Positions 24,008 to 35,637 of a stretch of DNA of 64,000 nt are shown piece by piece. Below the pieces are notes generated by a model. That model made no database searches. It saw only the letters and a program-made list of their open reading frames with translations, and had not been told where the DNA came from. The position numbers and the translations under genes are program-made. The DNA is from Stictocephala bisonia (lineage: Eukaryota > Arthropoda > Insecta > Hemiptera > Membracidae): NCBI GenBank assembly GCA_035578905.1, contig JAQJVL010000706.1, positions 361,387 through 425,386 on the forward strand, given 5' to 3'. How positions within the stretch are numbered: position 1 is the stretch's first letter; each line of letters begins with the position of its first letter.

Positions 24008-24215
24008 CACTATTGGTTCATCTCTGATAGTACCATTAGTTCATCAAAGGGCAGCTGACAACACATGAGAGGTGTTCTGCAAATACTACGTCAGTTATGT
24101 ATGAGTAAATCAATCCTGATGGGTCAATACACTTTGTTCATCAGAGGTGGAGTATCAATCAGCACCACGATTAATTTAACTCGATCAATGCATAGTTGTT
24201 GACTGTGACCAATTT
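24008..24215 (+). repeat. Interspersed repeat E, copy 1
   Basis: This shares GGGCAGCTGACAACACA, GATGTATGAGTA-type and GTCAATACAC blocks with 59220-59420 in the same orientation. About 200 bp, class unknown. Confidence 0.7.
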
Positions 24216-24796
24216 TGCAGTTTATCACTTTATTGAAATACTTACAGAATTTCTTAAGGTTAAACTGTACAAACATAATTTAAATAGTACTAATAAAGAT
24301 TAGGTGAAATACTGGAATGTGTTTTTCTGTTTGTATATATAATTGTATAAATTCAAATTAGCTATTTTGAAGTATATAATTAAAACAATGAGTAAAAATA
24401 ATGTTTGTCAAAAGTTTATTGTTTATATATTTACTTTAAGTTATAATTATATAATTTTCATAGCTATAATATTGATACAAAATCAAAAATATAACGTTTT
24501 TAACAGTTTAAGCTTTAAGGCTATTTCAAATTAAAAGCAGAACATAAAATACTGTAAAATTACATATACATGTATACAATCTAAGATTTAGATGCTTTCT
24601 TACAAAATTGTACATTGAATTGGATAACATTTGGTATGTCATTTATAATAATATATACTATGTTCACTTAGAATTCACTGTGTGTTTTCCCAAAATAATA
24701 GGATATATACTAACTATAAAGTATTTATATGAAGTATGCAATAAAAACATTTGTTTAATTTTGTCAAGTTTTAACATTTAAAAACACCTAACTTAT
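24216..24796. other. AT-rich gap, no feature seen
   Basis: No repeat match within the window and no exon-like signal. A 63-codon frame at 24343 is hydrophobic, AT-driven and unsupported. Confidence 0.5.
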
Positions 24797-24985
24797 AAAA
24801 TTGTGGCACAATTAAGACCGGTGATGTTGATAGTGTAGTGTCTATCAGCTAAAACAGCATCACATCATCAAATCAGTCAGCAATACAGGAGATGTAAATT
24901 TTGCCTACGTCAACGTGCTAATATCATTTAGATCATCAAGGGACTTTGATTGCTATTAGCAACCAAAATATAATCAACAAGTTGA
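24797..24985 (+). repeat. Interspersed repeat F, copy 1
   Basis: The reverse complement matches 56625-56785: CAATCAAAGTCCCTTGATGA, the TTTACATCTC..GCATTGCTGAC block, GATAGACACT and CTTAATTGT. Unclassified, about 170 bp. Confidence 0.7.
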
Positions 24986-25210
24986 TTTATAGCAAGCACC
25001 AATTTTCCTCCAATCAAAATGTGTTTTCCTTATCTATAAACTAACGTGCCTTTGCTTTACTGTGAATTCGCTAGCTCATAGCACGGTTGTGATAGGAGTT
25101 TGTATTGAAAAAAAATTATAGTTCATTTTATTGCAATTCTTAGTTAAGATGTATTTATTTATTACTTTCTTACACTTTAATTTCATTTTAGTTAATTTTA
25201 ATTAGATATA

Positions 25211-25666
25211 CAGGGTGGAAAAAACATGGAAACACTTTCAAAACAACCTTGTATTTTTCCATAGATAATTTGATGACTTAATTTTTTCAATAGTTGTGAT
25301 CCATAAAGTATAATTTTTGATCAGAATAATTTACTTGAAACTGTTAAATAGCGGAGAAATAATATTGTTAAAATTAGTTACTTTGAAATTCAAATGACCG
25401 CTACTCTGGAAAGGATAGACCTTTTGAAGTCCAGTTTGCAGTAATTAATTTCTCTTGAATATATCTTTTATTTGGTACCAAACTATATAGGCTAACATTG
25501 AAGATTTTCGTTTAACTCCTTGTGGGCCATCCCCCTGAAAAAATGAAATGTCGCTAATGGTGTCAAAAAGTGTGTTCTTTGTAACCAAGATGATGTCAAG
25601 AGTTCACTTTTACAAGTAAAGTCATAAAAAAGTTGTGAAAGCGTTTCGACATTTATTTCAACCTTG
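25211..25666 (+). mobile_element. TA-flanked TIR MITE, family J copy 2
   Basis: CAGGGTGGAAAAAACATGGA begins the element and CAACCTTG closes it, both next to TA. The interior blocks match copy 1, including CAAATGACCGCTACTCTGGA and GTGGGCCATCCCCCTGAAAA. The right terminus is more decayed than the left. Confidence 0.83.
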
Positions 25667-26099
25667 TATAATATATTTCATTAGCTGTTTAAAATGTTAT
25701 TTGTATGGCTATATAGTAAATTATTGAATACTTTTATTTCATTTTAGTAAAATATATTATTTAAATAGCTGTTTTAAATGTGGCTAAATAATTAACTGTT
25801 ATCTATTTCAGAATGGTTTTAGGTTTACATGATTACACTTTTCATTTTGGGTTTCCATTGAGCTATACTTTTATTTTAGGACAAGTAAATTCAAAGTTGA
25901 CTGACTACTAAGAGGGAATTGCTAAAAAATACATATTATTTTGTTTATGTGTTAGTTACTAGTTAAGAGTTAATAAAATTAGGTGACGAGAGAACGTATT
26001 TTGTTAATTAAATCCACAAATTTAGTGCAAAAAAAACATATGATTATCAATAACCAGTCATAGAGATACTATGGCATCATTTAGTATCAATTTCATTTC

Positions 26100-26292
26100 A
26101 AATTTTTAACCAAATACATGCTCCCTTGATCTTGACTTAGGTCTAAGGAAGACTTGCCTGTGACTGACAAGATAACACCTGTCAAAGTGAAAGGAACTTT
26201 GTGAAGTTATCTTTCATCCCCTCTCATAACCATGTCCCTTTCATATGGGTGATTATGTCCCGCAGCATATTGGAATCTAGATCAAAGAAAAC
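26100..26292 (+). repeat. Interspersed repeat D, copy 1
   Basis: This matches the reverse complement of 55325-55525: CCAAATACATGC, GACAAGATAACA, AAAGGAACTTTG, CCCCTCTCATAA and GGGTGATTATGTCCCG. About 190 bp, class unknown. Confidence 0.75.
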
Positions 26293-26774
26293 CCCTCATG
26301 TTATCATTCCTTACATATCTAAATACCAGTTCATAACATGGTGTCATGTCTCATTTTATGAATTTTATTAATTTCCTCTAAAAATAAGTTCTTTGCTACT
26401 GTAATTCAGATGCAAAGATGAATCGATTGCATATGTTTCAACAGTTTTAACGATATTTCCTCTACATGTTTTCACATATAGTCTGCACATGTTACTATGC
26501 TAGTGTGACTTAAAATTTAGTCTAAAGTCAGTCATAGTAAAGAGGACTACCATACTAAATAGACATAAGGAATCCATACAAATCTGGGACAACCTTCCTG
26601 TGTAACCTTCCTAGTCATAAAGTAAAACTTAATTTTCTTAACTTTACTAATTAAGTACTGCTTTACTAAAGAGTTAACTCTGTAAATTGACAGCAAAACT
26701 AATGTTATTGTCAGCGTATTATACAATGGTATTTCTCACATACTAAATACACAAACAACATTTTTACCATTCGT

Positions 26775-26830
26775 CTTTAAGATGCTGATTGTAGATATAT
26801 GGGCAAATATAAAGAGTGAATGAGACCTAA
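26775..26830 (-). repeat. SINE A tail fragment
   Basis: TTTAAGATGCTGATTGTAGA then ATATGGGCAAATAT matches the reverse complement of the SINE A 3' tail. Confidence 0.5.
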
Positions 26831-27239
26831 CCTAACCCTAACTGTTAACCATATTGACCAATTTTATACAAATTGTGATAAATGACAAATATTTTATCTT
26901 AACGTGGTTTTTACTTTGTTTTTAAATACAACACTATCCTCTTCAAAGGGTGTTCTAGCATTACACAGCTATTAACGAATTTCAGATACTGTAAAAAATG
27001 TTTCTGAGTAAAATGTCTATTTTTAGCGGCTCCCACTAAACAATGACACTGGCTAGTTGAACACCCAAGTGTCCGTACCATTCTTGAGGTCCAAACATGC
27101 AACACCAAAAAAATGGAGCTGAACTGATCGAGTTTGAGGTTAGTCACATAGTCAAGAATTAAATTTTGATTTCTGCGTCCTTAGATAGCTGTCATAATCA
27201 TTATAAAAATATCAGGTTGTGAAGTAAATTTACAATTCT

Positions 27240-27305
27240 TATTCTTAGATATTCTTACATATGAGACGCCGACACAACACTGTACGTATTTTAAGGCGAA
27301 TATGA
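27240..27305 (-). repeat. SINE A tail fragment, 11-kb subtype
   Basis: ACATATGAGACGCCGACACA followed by ACACTGTACGTATTTTAAGG is the reverse complement of the distinctive tail seen at 11240-11290. Confidence 0.6.
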
Positions 27306-27394
27306 AGTAATAAAAAAGTGAAGTAAATAAAACAATACTTGTAGAATGAAATGTGCTTGTGTTTTACGTTATTTCTGAAATGGATATCAATTTA

Positions 27395-27500
27395 ACTGGA
27401 GCGCCGTGCGGTCTGGTGTGTAGGCAATTTGAAGGCTGTATCTAAATTGCATTCTACAGTGGCAGGCGTTCTAGGCCAACAAAAGTGTTCTTTGTGTAGG
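27395..27500 (+). repeat. Interspersed repeat I, copy 1
   Basis: About 105 bp closely match the reverse complement of 54165-54272 (TTTAACTGGAGCGCCGTGC, GGCAATTTGAAGGCTGTATC, CACAGTGGCAGGCGTTCT). In the other copy the segment lies in an open frame (54290-54036 minus). I do not recognise the protein, but GC content and openness suggest a transposon coding remnant. Confidence 0.7.
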
Positions 27501-27787
27501 ACGTTTCTTTGCCTTTAAAAGGCTTTGTGATTGTAGTGTGGATAAGAATATCTGCTTTACTATTATAAATATTGGCGAAAGTGATGGACATGGCCAGAAC
27601 TGAAGTCACGAGTCGTTGAAATCTAAAGGAAAACATCGTCATTTAAATTTTCTGATAATATCAACTAGGCCTACAAGGAAGCCATTGTGGGTTTATGGCG
27701 AACAACATAATCGAGGACCGTTAATTTAATATTCATAACATATTGGTTTAAAATATAATTAATTTAATAGATAACCATAGATTAGAA

Positions 27788-27975
27788 AGTGACCTACTGA
27801 AATCACTGGTGCGAGAAAGATGCACTGAGTGGTGGAAGTGAGATAGATAACTACTCTTAGCTAACTGTGTAATTCCATTAAAAAATTGTCATGGGGACTA
27901 GGAATACGGTAGGCCGCATAATGACAGCGCAATAGTGAGCCTCGTCTACTTCGTTAGCAGCAGTGACTATTGGTT
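27788..27975 (-). repeat. Interspersed repeat C, full reference copy
   Basis: The minus strand reads GCGCTGTCATTATGCGGCCT, then CCCCATGACAATTTTTTAAT, then CACTTCCACCACTCAGTGCA and CAGTAGGTCACTTTCTA. Other copies are at 49320-49510 and 52200-52310 (plus) and 18643-18700 (minus). The first block is the likely source of the 49-bp array at 51.7 kb. Confidence 0.72.
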
Positions 27976-28139
27976 GGTTTAAATAACACATAACCAAGCT
28001 TAGAACAATCAAGTCAAATTATTATTTAGTATTAAAATAACAATTAATAATAACAATAAAAAAATGAATGATAGTTAAAATCATAAATAACGATTTAACA
28101 AACTTGTACAGTTAATTACTGTTATTTTTTCAACTAAAC

Positions 28140-28285
28140 TCTGTTGCGGAAGTTGAACACTTGTAGCAGGAAGTTAATCACGACCATGAAGTATGGCAGC
28201 TGAGCGGGGGGATCAATCCCCTCTGCTGCTGAAATCCCTATATGCAGTAAATATAACACGCATGTCACTTTCTGTCCAACCCAAT
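28140..28285 (+). repeat. Interspersed repeat H, copy 1 (empty hAT site)
   Basis: Blocks AACACTTGTAGCAGGAAGTT, GGCAGCTGAGCGG and CCCCTCTGC, ending ATGTCACTTTCTGTCC. It matches the reverse complement of 50992-51073 plus 51595-51640, where a hAT element interrupts the repeat. Confidence 0.6.
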
Positions 28286-28360
28286 TATAGCTTATATATC
28301 ATTAGTCTATTTATTAATCAATTAATTTGTTTGAATCATCTAGTGTTATAATGATTACGA

Positions 28361-28672
28361 TCTTTTGCAGTCTTCAAGCACTTCGTGTTTAAGTACCCAT
28401 GTTATTATCGTGTCTTTTGCAGTCTTCAAGCACTTCGTGTTTAAGTACCCATGTTATTATCGTGTCTTTTGCAGTCTTCAAGCACTTCGTGTTTAAGTAC
28501 CCATGTTATTATCGTGTCTTTTGCAGTCTTCAAGCACTTCGTGTTTAAGTACCCATGTTATTATCGTGTCTTTTGCAGTCTTCAAGCACTTCGTGTTTAA
28601 GTACCCATGTTATTATCGTGTCTTTTGCAGTCTTCAAGCACTTCGTGTTTAAGTACCCATGTTATTATCGTG
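28361..28672 (+). repeat. 52-bp tandem array, 6 units
   Basis: Six units start TCTTTTGCAGTCTTCAAGCA. All six look identical through AAGTACCCATGTTATTATCG, apart from the left edge of the first. Lack of divergence means recent expansion or homogenisation, or an assembly artefact. Confidence 0.95.
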
Positions 28673-28924
28673 TCTTTCATTTGTTTGTTAACGTAAGTTA
28701 TTTTGAAGAAATATTTGACATTTAATGTACATATTTAAGACAGTTTAAAATGGTACATGCATTCTCCTATGTTTAATTTGGATCCAGTATATTACTCTGT
28801 GTTTTATTTATTTACTTGCCTCAGATTTACAAATTACAGATGTCACACAATTTCATAATGTATTTTACTCTGGCAAGTACCTGCAAGATTTTTCTTGTAT
28901 TGGATGGATTGAATATAAATAGTA

Positions 28925-29469
28925 CAGAGTGTTTCTTTTAAAACGTAACCCGTGATTTTAAATGGATTGAATTTCATCACAATACTGTACATACAATTAA
29001 CAATAGGCCTTCATATAGTTAATTCAATGGGTTCACAATCCTGTTCGAAAGCACCTTGACATAAAAGATACAAATTCGTTTTAAAATATCCCTTCACAAT
29101 AAAAACTCTCTGTTCTTTGCTCAAAACTATATTTTTTCTAACCTCAATTTAATGACATTGCACGAAACCCAAATAAAGTAAACAACAAACAACTGAGTCG
29201 GCACTGGTGGCGCAGTGCTGTAACTCAGCTACTTGGGGACTAAGTGTTTGGGAGATTGTAGGCGATAGGTTCCATGCTCGGTTCTCTTAATACCGACACG
29301 GCGTCCGCTCAATGGCGTCTTAGAGATGAATAATGAATAATAATAATGTAAATCAGCTGATGGTCAAGGAAAGAGAGGAACCAGAGCTACCAACCTATGG
29401 ACTTGTAATTATCTTAAACCTTCATTTTTTGTACTTTAAATAGGGTTGCATTTTAAAAGAAACACTCTG
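28925..29469 (+). mobile_element. TIR element family G, copy 1, with nested SINE
   Basis: The ends are CAGAGTGTTTCTTTTAAAAC and, at the right, GTTGCATTTTAAAAGAAACA then CTCTG, each beside TA. The interior matches copy 2 (57771-58669): AAACTAT, TGACATTGCACGAAA, AAATCAGCTGAT and CTACCAACCTATG. A SINE A derivative splits it at 29199-29349. Non-coding; Tc1/mariner-like by TA only. Confidence 0.87.
29199..29349 (+). repeat. SINE A, head-1 with internal deletion
   Basis: The head GTCGGCACTGGTGGCGCAGT runs intact to ACACGGCGTCCGCTCAATGG, then jumps to the CGTCTTAGAGATGAATAAT tail. About 280 bp of body are missing. Comparison with family G copy 2 shows the empty site at ACTG/TAAATCAG. Confidence 0.8.
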
Positions 29470-31395
29470 TATATTCATTTAAAATGTATTTGCTAAGAAT
29501 ATAATAATTTTTCGTGCAAAGACTATTTATTTGAATAAATATTAATAGTATAGATGTATATTGTGATAAAGCCCACTCACCGAAGTTGAGAACAAGTACT
29601 TTGTTCACTAGTAGTAAACTCAATTTGTTAGAATTTTTCAAGCTGAAACTCAATTTCTACAAAATCAAGTTCTCCTTCAAAGTTTACTACGGCTTCATAC
29701 TATAACTTATTTTCACGAAACAGGAAATATTAATTTACTGCCGTGACAAGATTCATTGTTTAGGAATGATACAATAAATTATTTAAGTTTTAAATATGTC
29801 AATATAAATTGGCCAACGACGTAAGAAATTTTTTAATACTTTCCTAGTGTTTTTAAAAAATGTTCTCTTAAAATTAAATTTTATTGGTCGATGTATAAAA
29901 TCTTCCTTGCATATAATAAGTCTTTTTAATAAATATGGAAGAAGTATTTTTTTGTTTACGTAATTTATAAATAATTAGTGACTCCGTGGTTCTTAAAATA
30001 TTTTTACAATTTATATGGAGTTAAATGTGTACATTTTATATTTTGAGAATGATCTTATACAAGAATGTAAAATAAGATATCACATATGTTATAAGCTACT
30101 TTAAAAAGCATAGAAAGTATGAAAGTATTATAATCTGTCTTTAGTACATTTCTAGACAAGTTACATTGACAATATCACATCCCATGTATGTGTGGGTTCT
30201 ACTAAATGTTCTACAAAAATTCTCTGTATTTAAAACTTTCAATAATTAATAGTTAAATGTTATATATCTGTAGGTATACTTATAACGAGACATATTAAAA
30301 ATGAAAAGTATAAGAAAAGCCAATTTATAAAGCAAATTTTTGTTGAAAATATTTCGTTATGACTACTATCTGTTAAATTTTGAAGACCACAATCTCTTTT
30401 ATATTTTCAATAAATTCATTTAATAAGCTAGAATTTCCCCCACCACTCATAAATAGGGATGTCACATACAAGGTTTGTTTATTTTCAAAAGGTTTTCAAC
30501 ATTCAAGTGATTTTCAAGCATATATTGAGCATTTTTAACAAACTATGTTTTAAGGTAAATTCAGACTGAGCAAATTCCATTTATAAAATGTAGTGTAGTA
30601 TTAACATTTTTACAAATTACAAGAAATTGACGGTATACAGTATATAAAAAGCCATTTACCATTAAAAAAGACAAATCTGAATTAACACGATCATATTCGT
30701 GTTTTTAATTTATCAGAATTTCATATCTGTGACACTATACGTACATAAGATTCAAAAGAAGACCTGAAGACAAGACCTGATTCATGACGCGAGTCTAAAA
30801 ATATAATTTAAAAATATTTAAGCATTTTATTACTGTGGTGCGATGACATTATTTGTTGGTGAGATTAAAAACATAAACTATTATTTATTTTAAACACACT
30901 TTAGCCTAAGTTTAAATATACTAACAATTGATTTGAAATCATATTTGGTAAAAACATGAACTTGCGTGTTTTGTGTGTTTTATTACAAAATGTATTTACG
31001 TTCTATGTTTTTTATTTATTTGTTTGTTTGCACTGTTAATTTTAAAGAAGATTGTATTATAAATGGAGAATTTTTCTGTCCACTGAATTTTTTAACAAAT
31101 TTGTTTTCTGTACAATGTAACGATAGAGCCGACACTAGTTAGTTTTGGTTAACGCATATTGAAGTTAATTTTCTTTGGTGAATTTAAGTCTCATAACGCA
31201 TTTTAATAGAAATAAAACTTTCATATTATTGTGCTGTTGCCACTGAAAAATAAATAATTAATTTAATAAAGTTCAAGTTTTTTATTGCAAATACATGATT
31301 CTATATATAATTGTAGTAAAAAGTTATTCTTTTTCCTTTGTACCAGATAGAGATTAACTTCAAACAAAGAGCTAAGCAAATTTCACTCTTTTAAC
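29470..31395. other. AT-rich gap, no feature seen
   Basis: Scattered short frames only and no convincing splice or repeat signal. The 66-codon minus frame at 29653 is AT-driven and overlaps the TIR of family G. Confidence 0.5.
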
Positions 31396-31479
31396 AATAT
31401 TACCAATTATCACCACAATATTACCAATTATCAACACAATATTACAAATTATCACCACAATATTACCAATTATCACCAC
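31396..31479 (+). repeat. 21-bp tandem array, 4 units
   Basis: Four units of AATATTACCAATTATCACCAC with two single-base differences. Confidence 0.93.
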
Positions 31480-31804
31480 AGATTCTATCTGAAGATTGGG
31501 CAGTGTTATTTTTATGCCAAAACCTGTTCACATTATAAAATGCTTTTGACCAATTTCAAAGATAAACACAGCCTTATATTTGACCAAAGACTGTATTCCC
31601 TCATTGACGTTTATGACAACTTTCACAATATACATTTTCCCATATTGAAAAGTTCGGTCTCTCAGATATAACAAAAAATTGTATGCTATTGGAATAGAAT
31701 GATGACTAAAATAAGTTGAATATACTATTTAGATGGGAATTGCGAGTTTAAAAATAATTGTAATTTGCGATTAGACATTAAAATAAAAAAGCACTAAGTT
31801 GTGA

Positions 31805-31985
31805 GATATTTTATTTATCTCCAGAACAGTGACTGGAACATATTTTGCAGTAGAGCTGGAAGCAGTAATCAGATACAGTGAGTCCTGTGAGAATTCCATA
31901 AACACAGTCCCCAGGGATGACATGAATCACGGCTTATCTCGGGGTGTCAGAGCTTCCATCATACATAAAGTTAATGTTTGAGTCA
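31805..31985 (+). other. Exon-like open stretch, weak
   Basis: TTTATTTATCTCCAG resembles a splice acceptor. A frame stays open for about 50 codons (TGTYFAVELEAVIRYSESCE, then NSINTVPRDDMNHGLSRGVR) to a TGA near 31980, with a donor-like ACA|GTGAGT inside it. The GC content is above its surroundings. I do not recognise the peptide. Confidence 0.2.
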
Positions 31986-32214
31986 TATGCAATGTCATAA
32001 CCAATGAAGATTTAACAGAAAATAGTCTTATGACATGACTATAGAATAGTTTGTATATTTTATGGTTATGCACTTAATAACGGCAACATAAATTTATTAA
32101 TAAAAATAACATAAGAAATTTACTAAAAAGAATATAAATATTTTTGGAATATCGATAGAAAATTAAACCTGTAAACATCTACAAAGATTATATAATATTT
32201 AATAAAGAGCTTGG

Positions 32215-33925
32215 GACTGCATAGTTCATTTCTAGGGTCTGAATCCCGAACTGAGCTAACGGTTGGTACTTCACTCATTGAATACAGTTCACGCACAGAC
32301 TTGTAGGCCCAGGTGAACTGAGCTAACAGTCGGTACTTCACTCATTGAATACAGTTCACGCACAGACTTGTAGGCCCAGGTGAACTGAGCTAACTGTCGG
32401 TACTTCACTCATTGAATACAGTTCACGCACAGACTTGTAGGCCCAGGTGAACTGAGCTAACAGTCGGTACTTCACTCATTGAATACAGTTCACGCACAGA
32501 CTTGTAGGCCCAGGTGAACTGAGCTAACAGTCGGTACTTCACTCATTGAATATAGTTCACGCACAGACTTGTAGGCCCAGGTGAACTGAGCTAACAGTCG
32601 GTACCTCACTCATTGAATACAGTTCACGCACAGACTTGTAGGCCCAGGTGAACTGAGCTAACAGTCGGTACCTCACTCATTGAATACAGTTCACGCACAG
32701 ACTTGTAGGCCCAGGTGAACTGAGCTAACAGTCGGTACCTCACTCATTGAATATAGTTCTCGCACAGACTTGTAGGCCAGGTGAACTGAGCTAACAGTCA
32801 GTACTTCACTCATTGAATATAGTTCACGCACAGACTTGTAGGCCCAGGTGAACTGAGCTAACAGTCGGTACCTCACTCATTGAATACAGTTCACGCACAG
32901 ACTTGTAGGCCAGGTGAACTGAGCTAACAGTCAGTACTTCACTCATTGAATACAGTTCACGCACAGACTTGTAGGCCCAGGTGAACTGAGCTAACAGTCG
33001 GTACCTCACTCATTGAATACAGTTCACGCACAGACTTGTAGGCCAGGTGAACTGAGCTAACAGTCAGTACTTCACTCATTGAATATAGTTCACGCACAGA
33101 CTTGTAGGCCCAGGTGAACTGAGCTAACAGTCGGTACTTCACTCATTGAATATAGTTCACGCACAGACTTGTAGGCCCAGGTGAACTGAGCTAACAGTCG
33201 GTACCTCACTCATTGAATACAGTTCACGCACAGACTTGTAGGCCCAGGTGAACTGAGCTAACAGTCGGTACTTCACTCATTGAATATAGTTCACGCACAG
33301 ACTTGTAGGCCCAGGTGAACTGAGCTAACAGTCGGTACCTCACTCATTGAATACAGTTCACGCACAGACTTGTAGGCCAGGTGAACTGAGCTAACAGTTG
33401 GTACCTCACTCATTGAATACAGTTCACGCACAGACTTGTAGGCCAGGTGAACTGAGCTAACAGTTAGTACTTCACTCATTGAATATAGTTCACGCACTGA
33501 CTTGTAGGCCCAGGTGAACTGAGCTAACAGTCGGTACCTCACTCATGGAATATAGTTCACGCACAGACTTGTAGGCCAGGTGAACTGAGCTAACAGTCAG
33601 TACTTCACTCATTGAATATAGTTCACGCACAGACTTGTAGGCCCAGGTGAACTGAGCTAACAGTCGGTACTTCACTCATTGAATATAGTTCACGCACAGA
33701 CTTGTAGGCCCAGGTGAACTGAGCTAACAGTCGGTACCTCACTCATTGAATACAGTTCACGCACAGACTTGTAGGCCAGGTGAACTGAGCTAACAGTCGG
33801 TACCTCACTCATTGAATACAGTTCACGCACAGAGTTGTAGGCCCAGGTGAACTGAGCTAACAGTCGGTACTTCACTCATTGAATACATTTCACGTACAGA
33901 TTTGTAGGCCCAGGTGAACTGGCGA
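32215..33925 (+). repeat. 66/67-bp satellite, about 25 units, SINE-derived
   Basis: Units run GAACTGAGCTAACAGTCGGT, ACTTCACTCATTGAATACAG, TTCACGCACAGACTTGTAGG and C(C)CAGGT. The length alternates between 66 and 67 by one C. The left edge (GGTCTGAATCCCGAACTGAG, then CTAACGGTTGG) is B-box-like and the right edge is GTGAACTGGCGAGTGAAG. Both edges align with the tRNA-type SINE at 52340-52510. All short frames here are repeat by-products. Confidence 0.95.
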
Positions 33926-34084
33926 GTGAAGAGTACAAATGTACTTTTCAGATTCTAAAGATCACCCGTGATTATGAAGAAGTAGAAAATTGCACTAGTA
34001 CAAAGTATATTTGGACGCCTCAAGAAAGAATTTTTAATCCTATAAAAATATTTCTTATTTATTGGTTCATATACTATATATACA

Positions 34085-35107
34085 TACAGGGTGACCATCT
34101 CAAGGAGGCCACAATAGGGATCTAAAAAATATTGATTTTACAGCAAACTTTAAATGGGGGACTTATCCTCATTATTATTTACGTTAAAATTACGTCGGTA
34201 AAATTTTTGAATTCGGTCGCCATTTTGCAATATGGTGGTTAACTTTGAAATTTCTTATAGGACCCCCTACTTTTTTTTTATGGATTTAGGTTTTACTAGT
34301 AATTCTAGGAACTGTTTACTCTTGTTATTATTTTGATACACTTGTTAGAAATCTTTATTTCAACAAGTTATTAAAGAAGCGTGTTCTGCCATTTACAAAA
34401 ATAAAGCTTAACTTATAATACATTGTTTTTATTCAATTGATTATTGAAAAGCTCTTGCAGTTTCACAAAGAAACGCAAAGTTTCTTTCTTTGCACTGCTA
34501 AACTAAGAATTTAAAAAAACTTTCAGCACTCCTAGCGGAAAAACGGTTAAGTATATTAAAATAATACCTAGACTAAAAAAAGTCTTAGAATCACTAGTTA
34601 AACCCATCATAAAAAATAGGCGTTACTATAAGTAATTTCAAATTTGCCAGCTAATTGGAAAATGGCGACCGAATTTTAAAATTTGAACTACGTGATTGTA
34701 ATATTTTTTTAAATAAATTATGTATTGAAGAGATTTTCAGCATTCAATTGTATAAAAATAATGAATTATTAGTTCAGCTTTCTTTTTGTAAATGGCAGAA
34801 CTCGCATCTTCAATAAATTGTTGAAATAAGGATTTTTGAAACTTTCAGCGCTCCTAGGGGCGTAACGGTTAAGTATATAAAAAATACCACGAGTAAAAAG
34901 TTCAAAATTACTATTAAAACATAAAACCATACTAAAAGTAGGGATTCCTATAAGAAATTTCAAAGTTGACCACCATATTGCAAAATGGCGACCGAATTTT
35001 AAAATTTTACCTACGTAATTTTAATGACCATAAAAATGAGGGTAAGCCCCCCCATTTAAAGTTTGCTGTAAAGTCAATACTTTTTGAGATCCCAATTGTG
35101 GCCACCT
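34085..35107. mobile_element. Foldback element with one inverted and two direct modules
   Basis: The left module (34085-34400) begins CAGGGTGACC and contains TTCGGTCGCCATTTTGCAAT. Its reverse complement recurs at 34790-35107 and, more diverged, at 34480-34720, each with CAAAATGGCGACCGAATTTT or AAAATGGCGACCGAATTTTA. Shared ends include AAACTTTAAATGGGGG and its complement. No coding capacity. The right terminus has lost the CAGGGTG end. Confidence 0.82.
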
Positions 35108-35610
35108 TTAATTTATCACACTTATATAAAAGCCACTTACCACTCATCACTATTTCTCCTAAATTGACTTGACACGTAAATAGAATAATCTTGGCCCCTA
35201 GAGACTCACTAAGAAAGGATTTTCCTCTTCGACCTTCGTCCCACCAGCCTCCGAAATTCCCATGGTATTCTTATGGAGCTATATTAATTGATTGATTTAT
35301 TTGATTAACAGCTGTTAAATAAAACAAATGGAATAACATTTTGGTAGGCTAAACTTAAAATAAAATAAAAAAAGGCTAAATTAATTTATTAAAATGATAT
35401 TAGTTTAGGCTAACTAAATAATTTTGTATATAGGCCTACTGTAGTAAATTATACATAACATCAGCTGCTTAAAATTGGATATTAGATTAAATAATTGTTT
35501 TTCAAAAACTAATTATTTAGTTTGATTTACCTTACGTAATTTTTGAATGTTCTTGAATATGAAGAAATTTTTACTTAAATTTTGATTGTAAGTTTTCAAA
35601 CTTACTTATA

Positions 35611-35637
35611 ACCGGCGAAGCGGGCGGATACAGCTAG
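35611..35637 (+). mobile_element. Helitron-like 3' terminus
   Basis: ACCGGCGAAGCGGGCGGATA then CAGCTAG is a short GC hairpin followed about 10 bases later by CTAG, the usual Helitron end. The upstream body is AT-rich and its 5' end was not found. Confidence 0.55.

Noticed and set aside
26911..27147. 78-codon minus-strand frame (LDQFSSIFLVLHVWTSRMV)
   Set aside because: Looked briefly transposase-like, but I could find no motif, splice site or second copy.
28361..28672. CRISPR array
   Set aside because: Units are contiguous tandem copies without unique spacers, and the DNA is eukaryotic. The same holds for the 21-, 34-, 36-, 49-, 63- and 67-bp arrays.
32123..33875. Several 61-83-codon minus-strand frames with the repeat peptide YKSVRELYSMSEV
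   Set aside because: They follow the 66/67-bp satellite unit and end when the one-base length change shifts frame. No gene signals.
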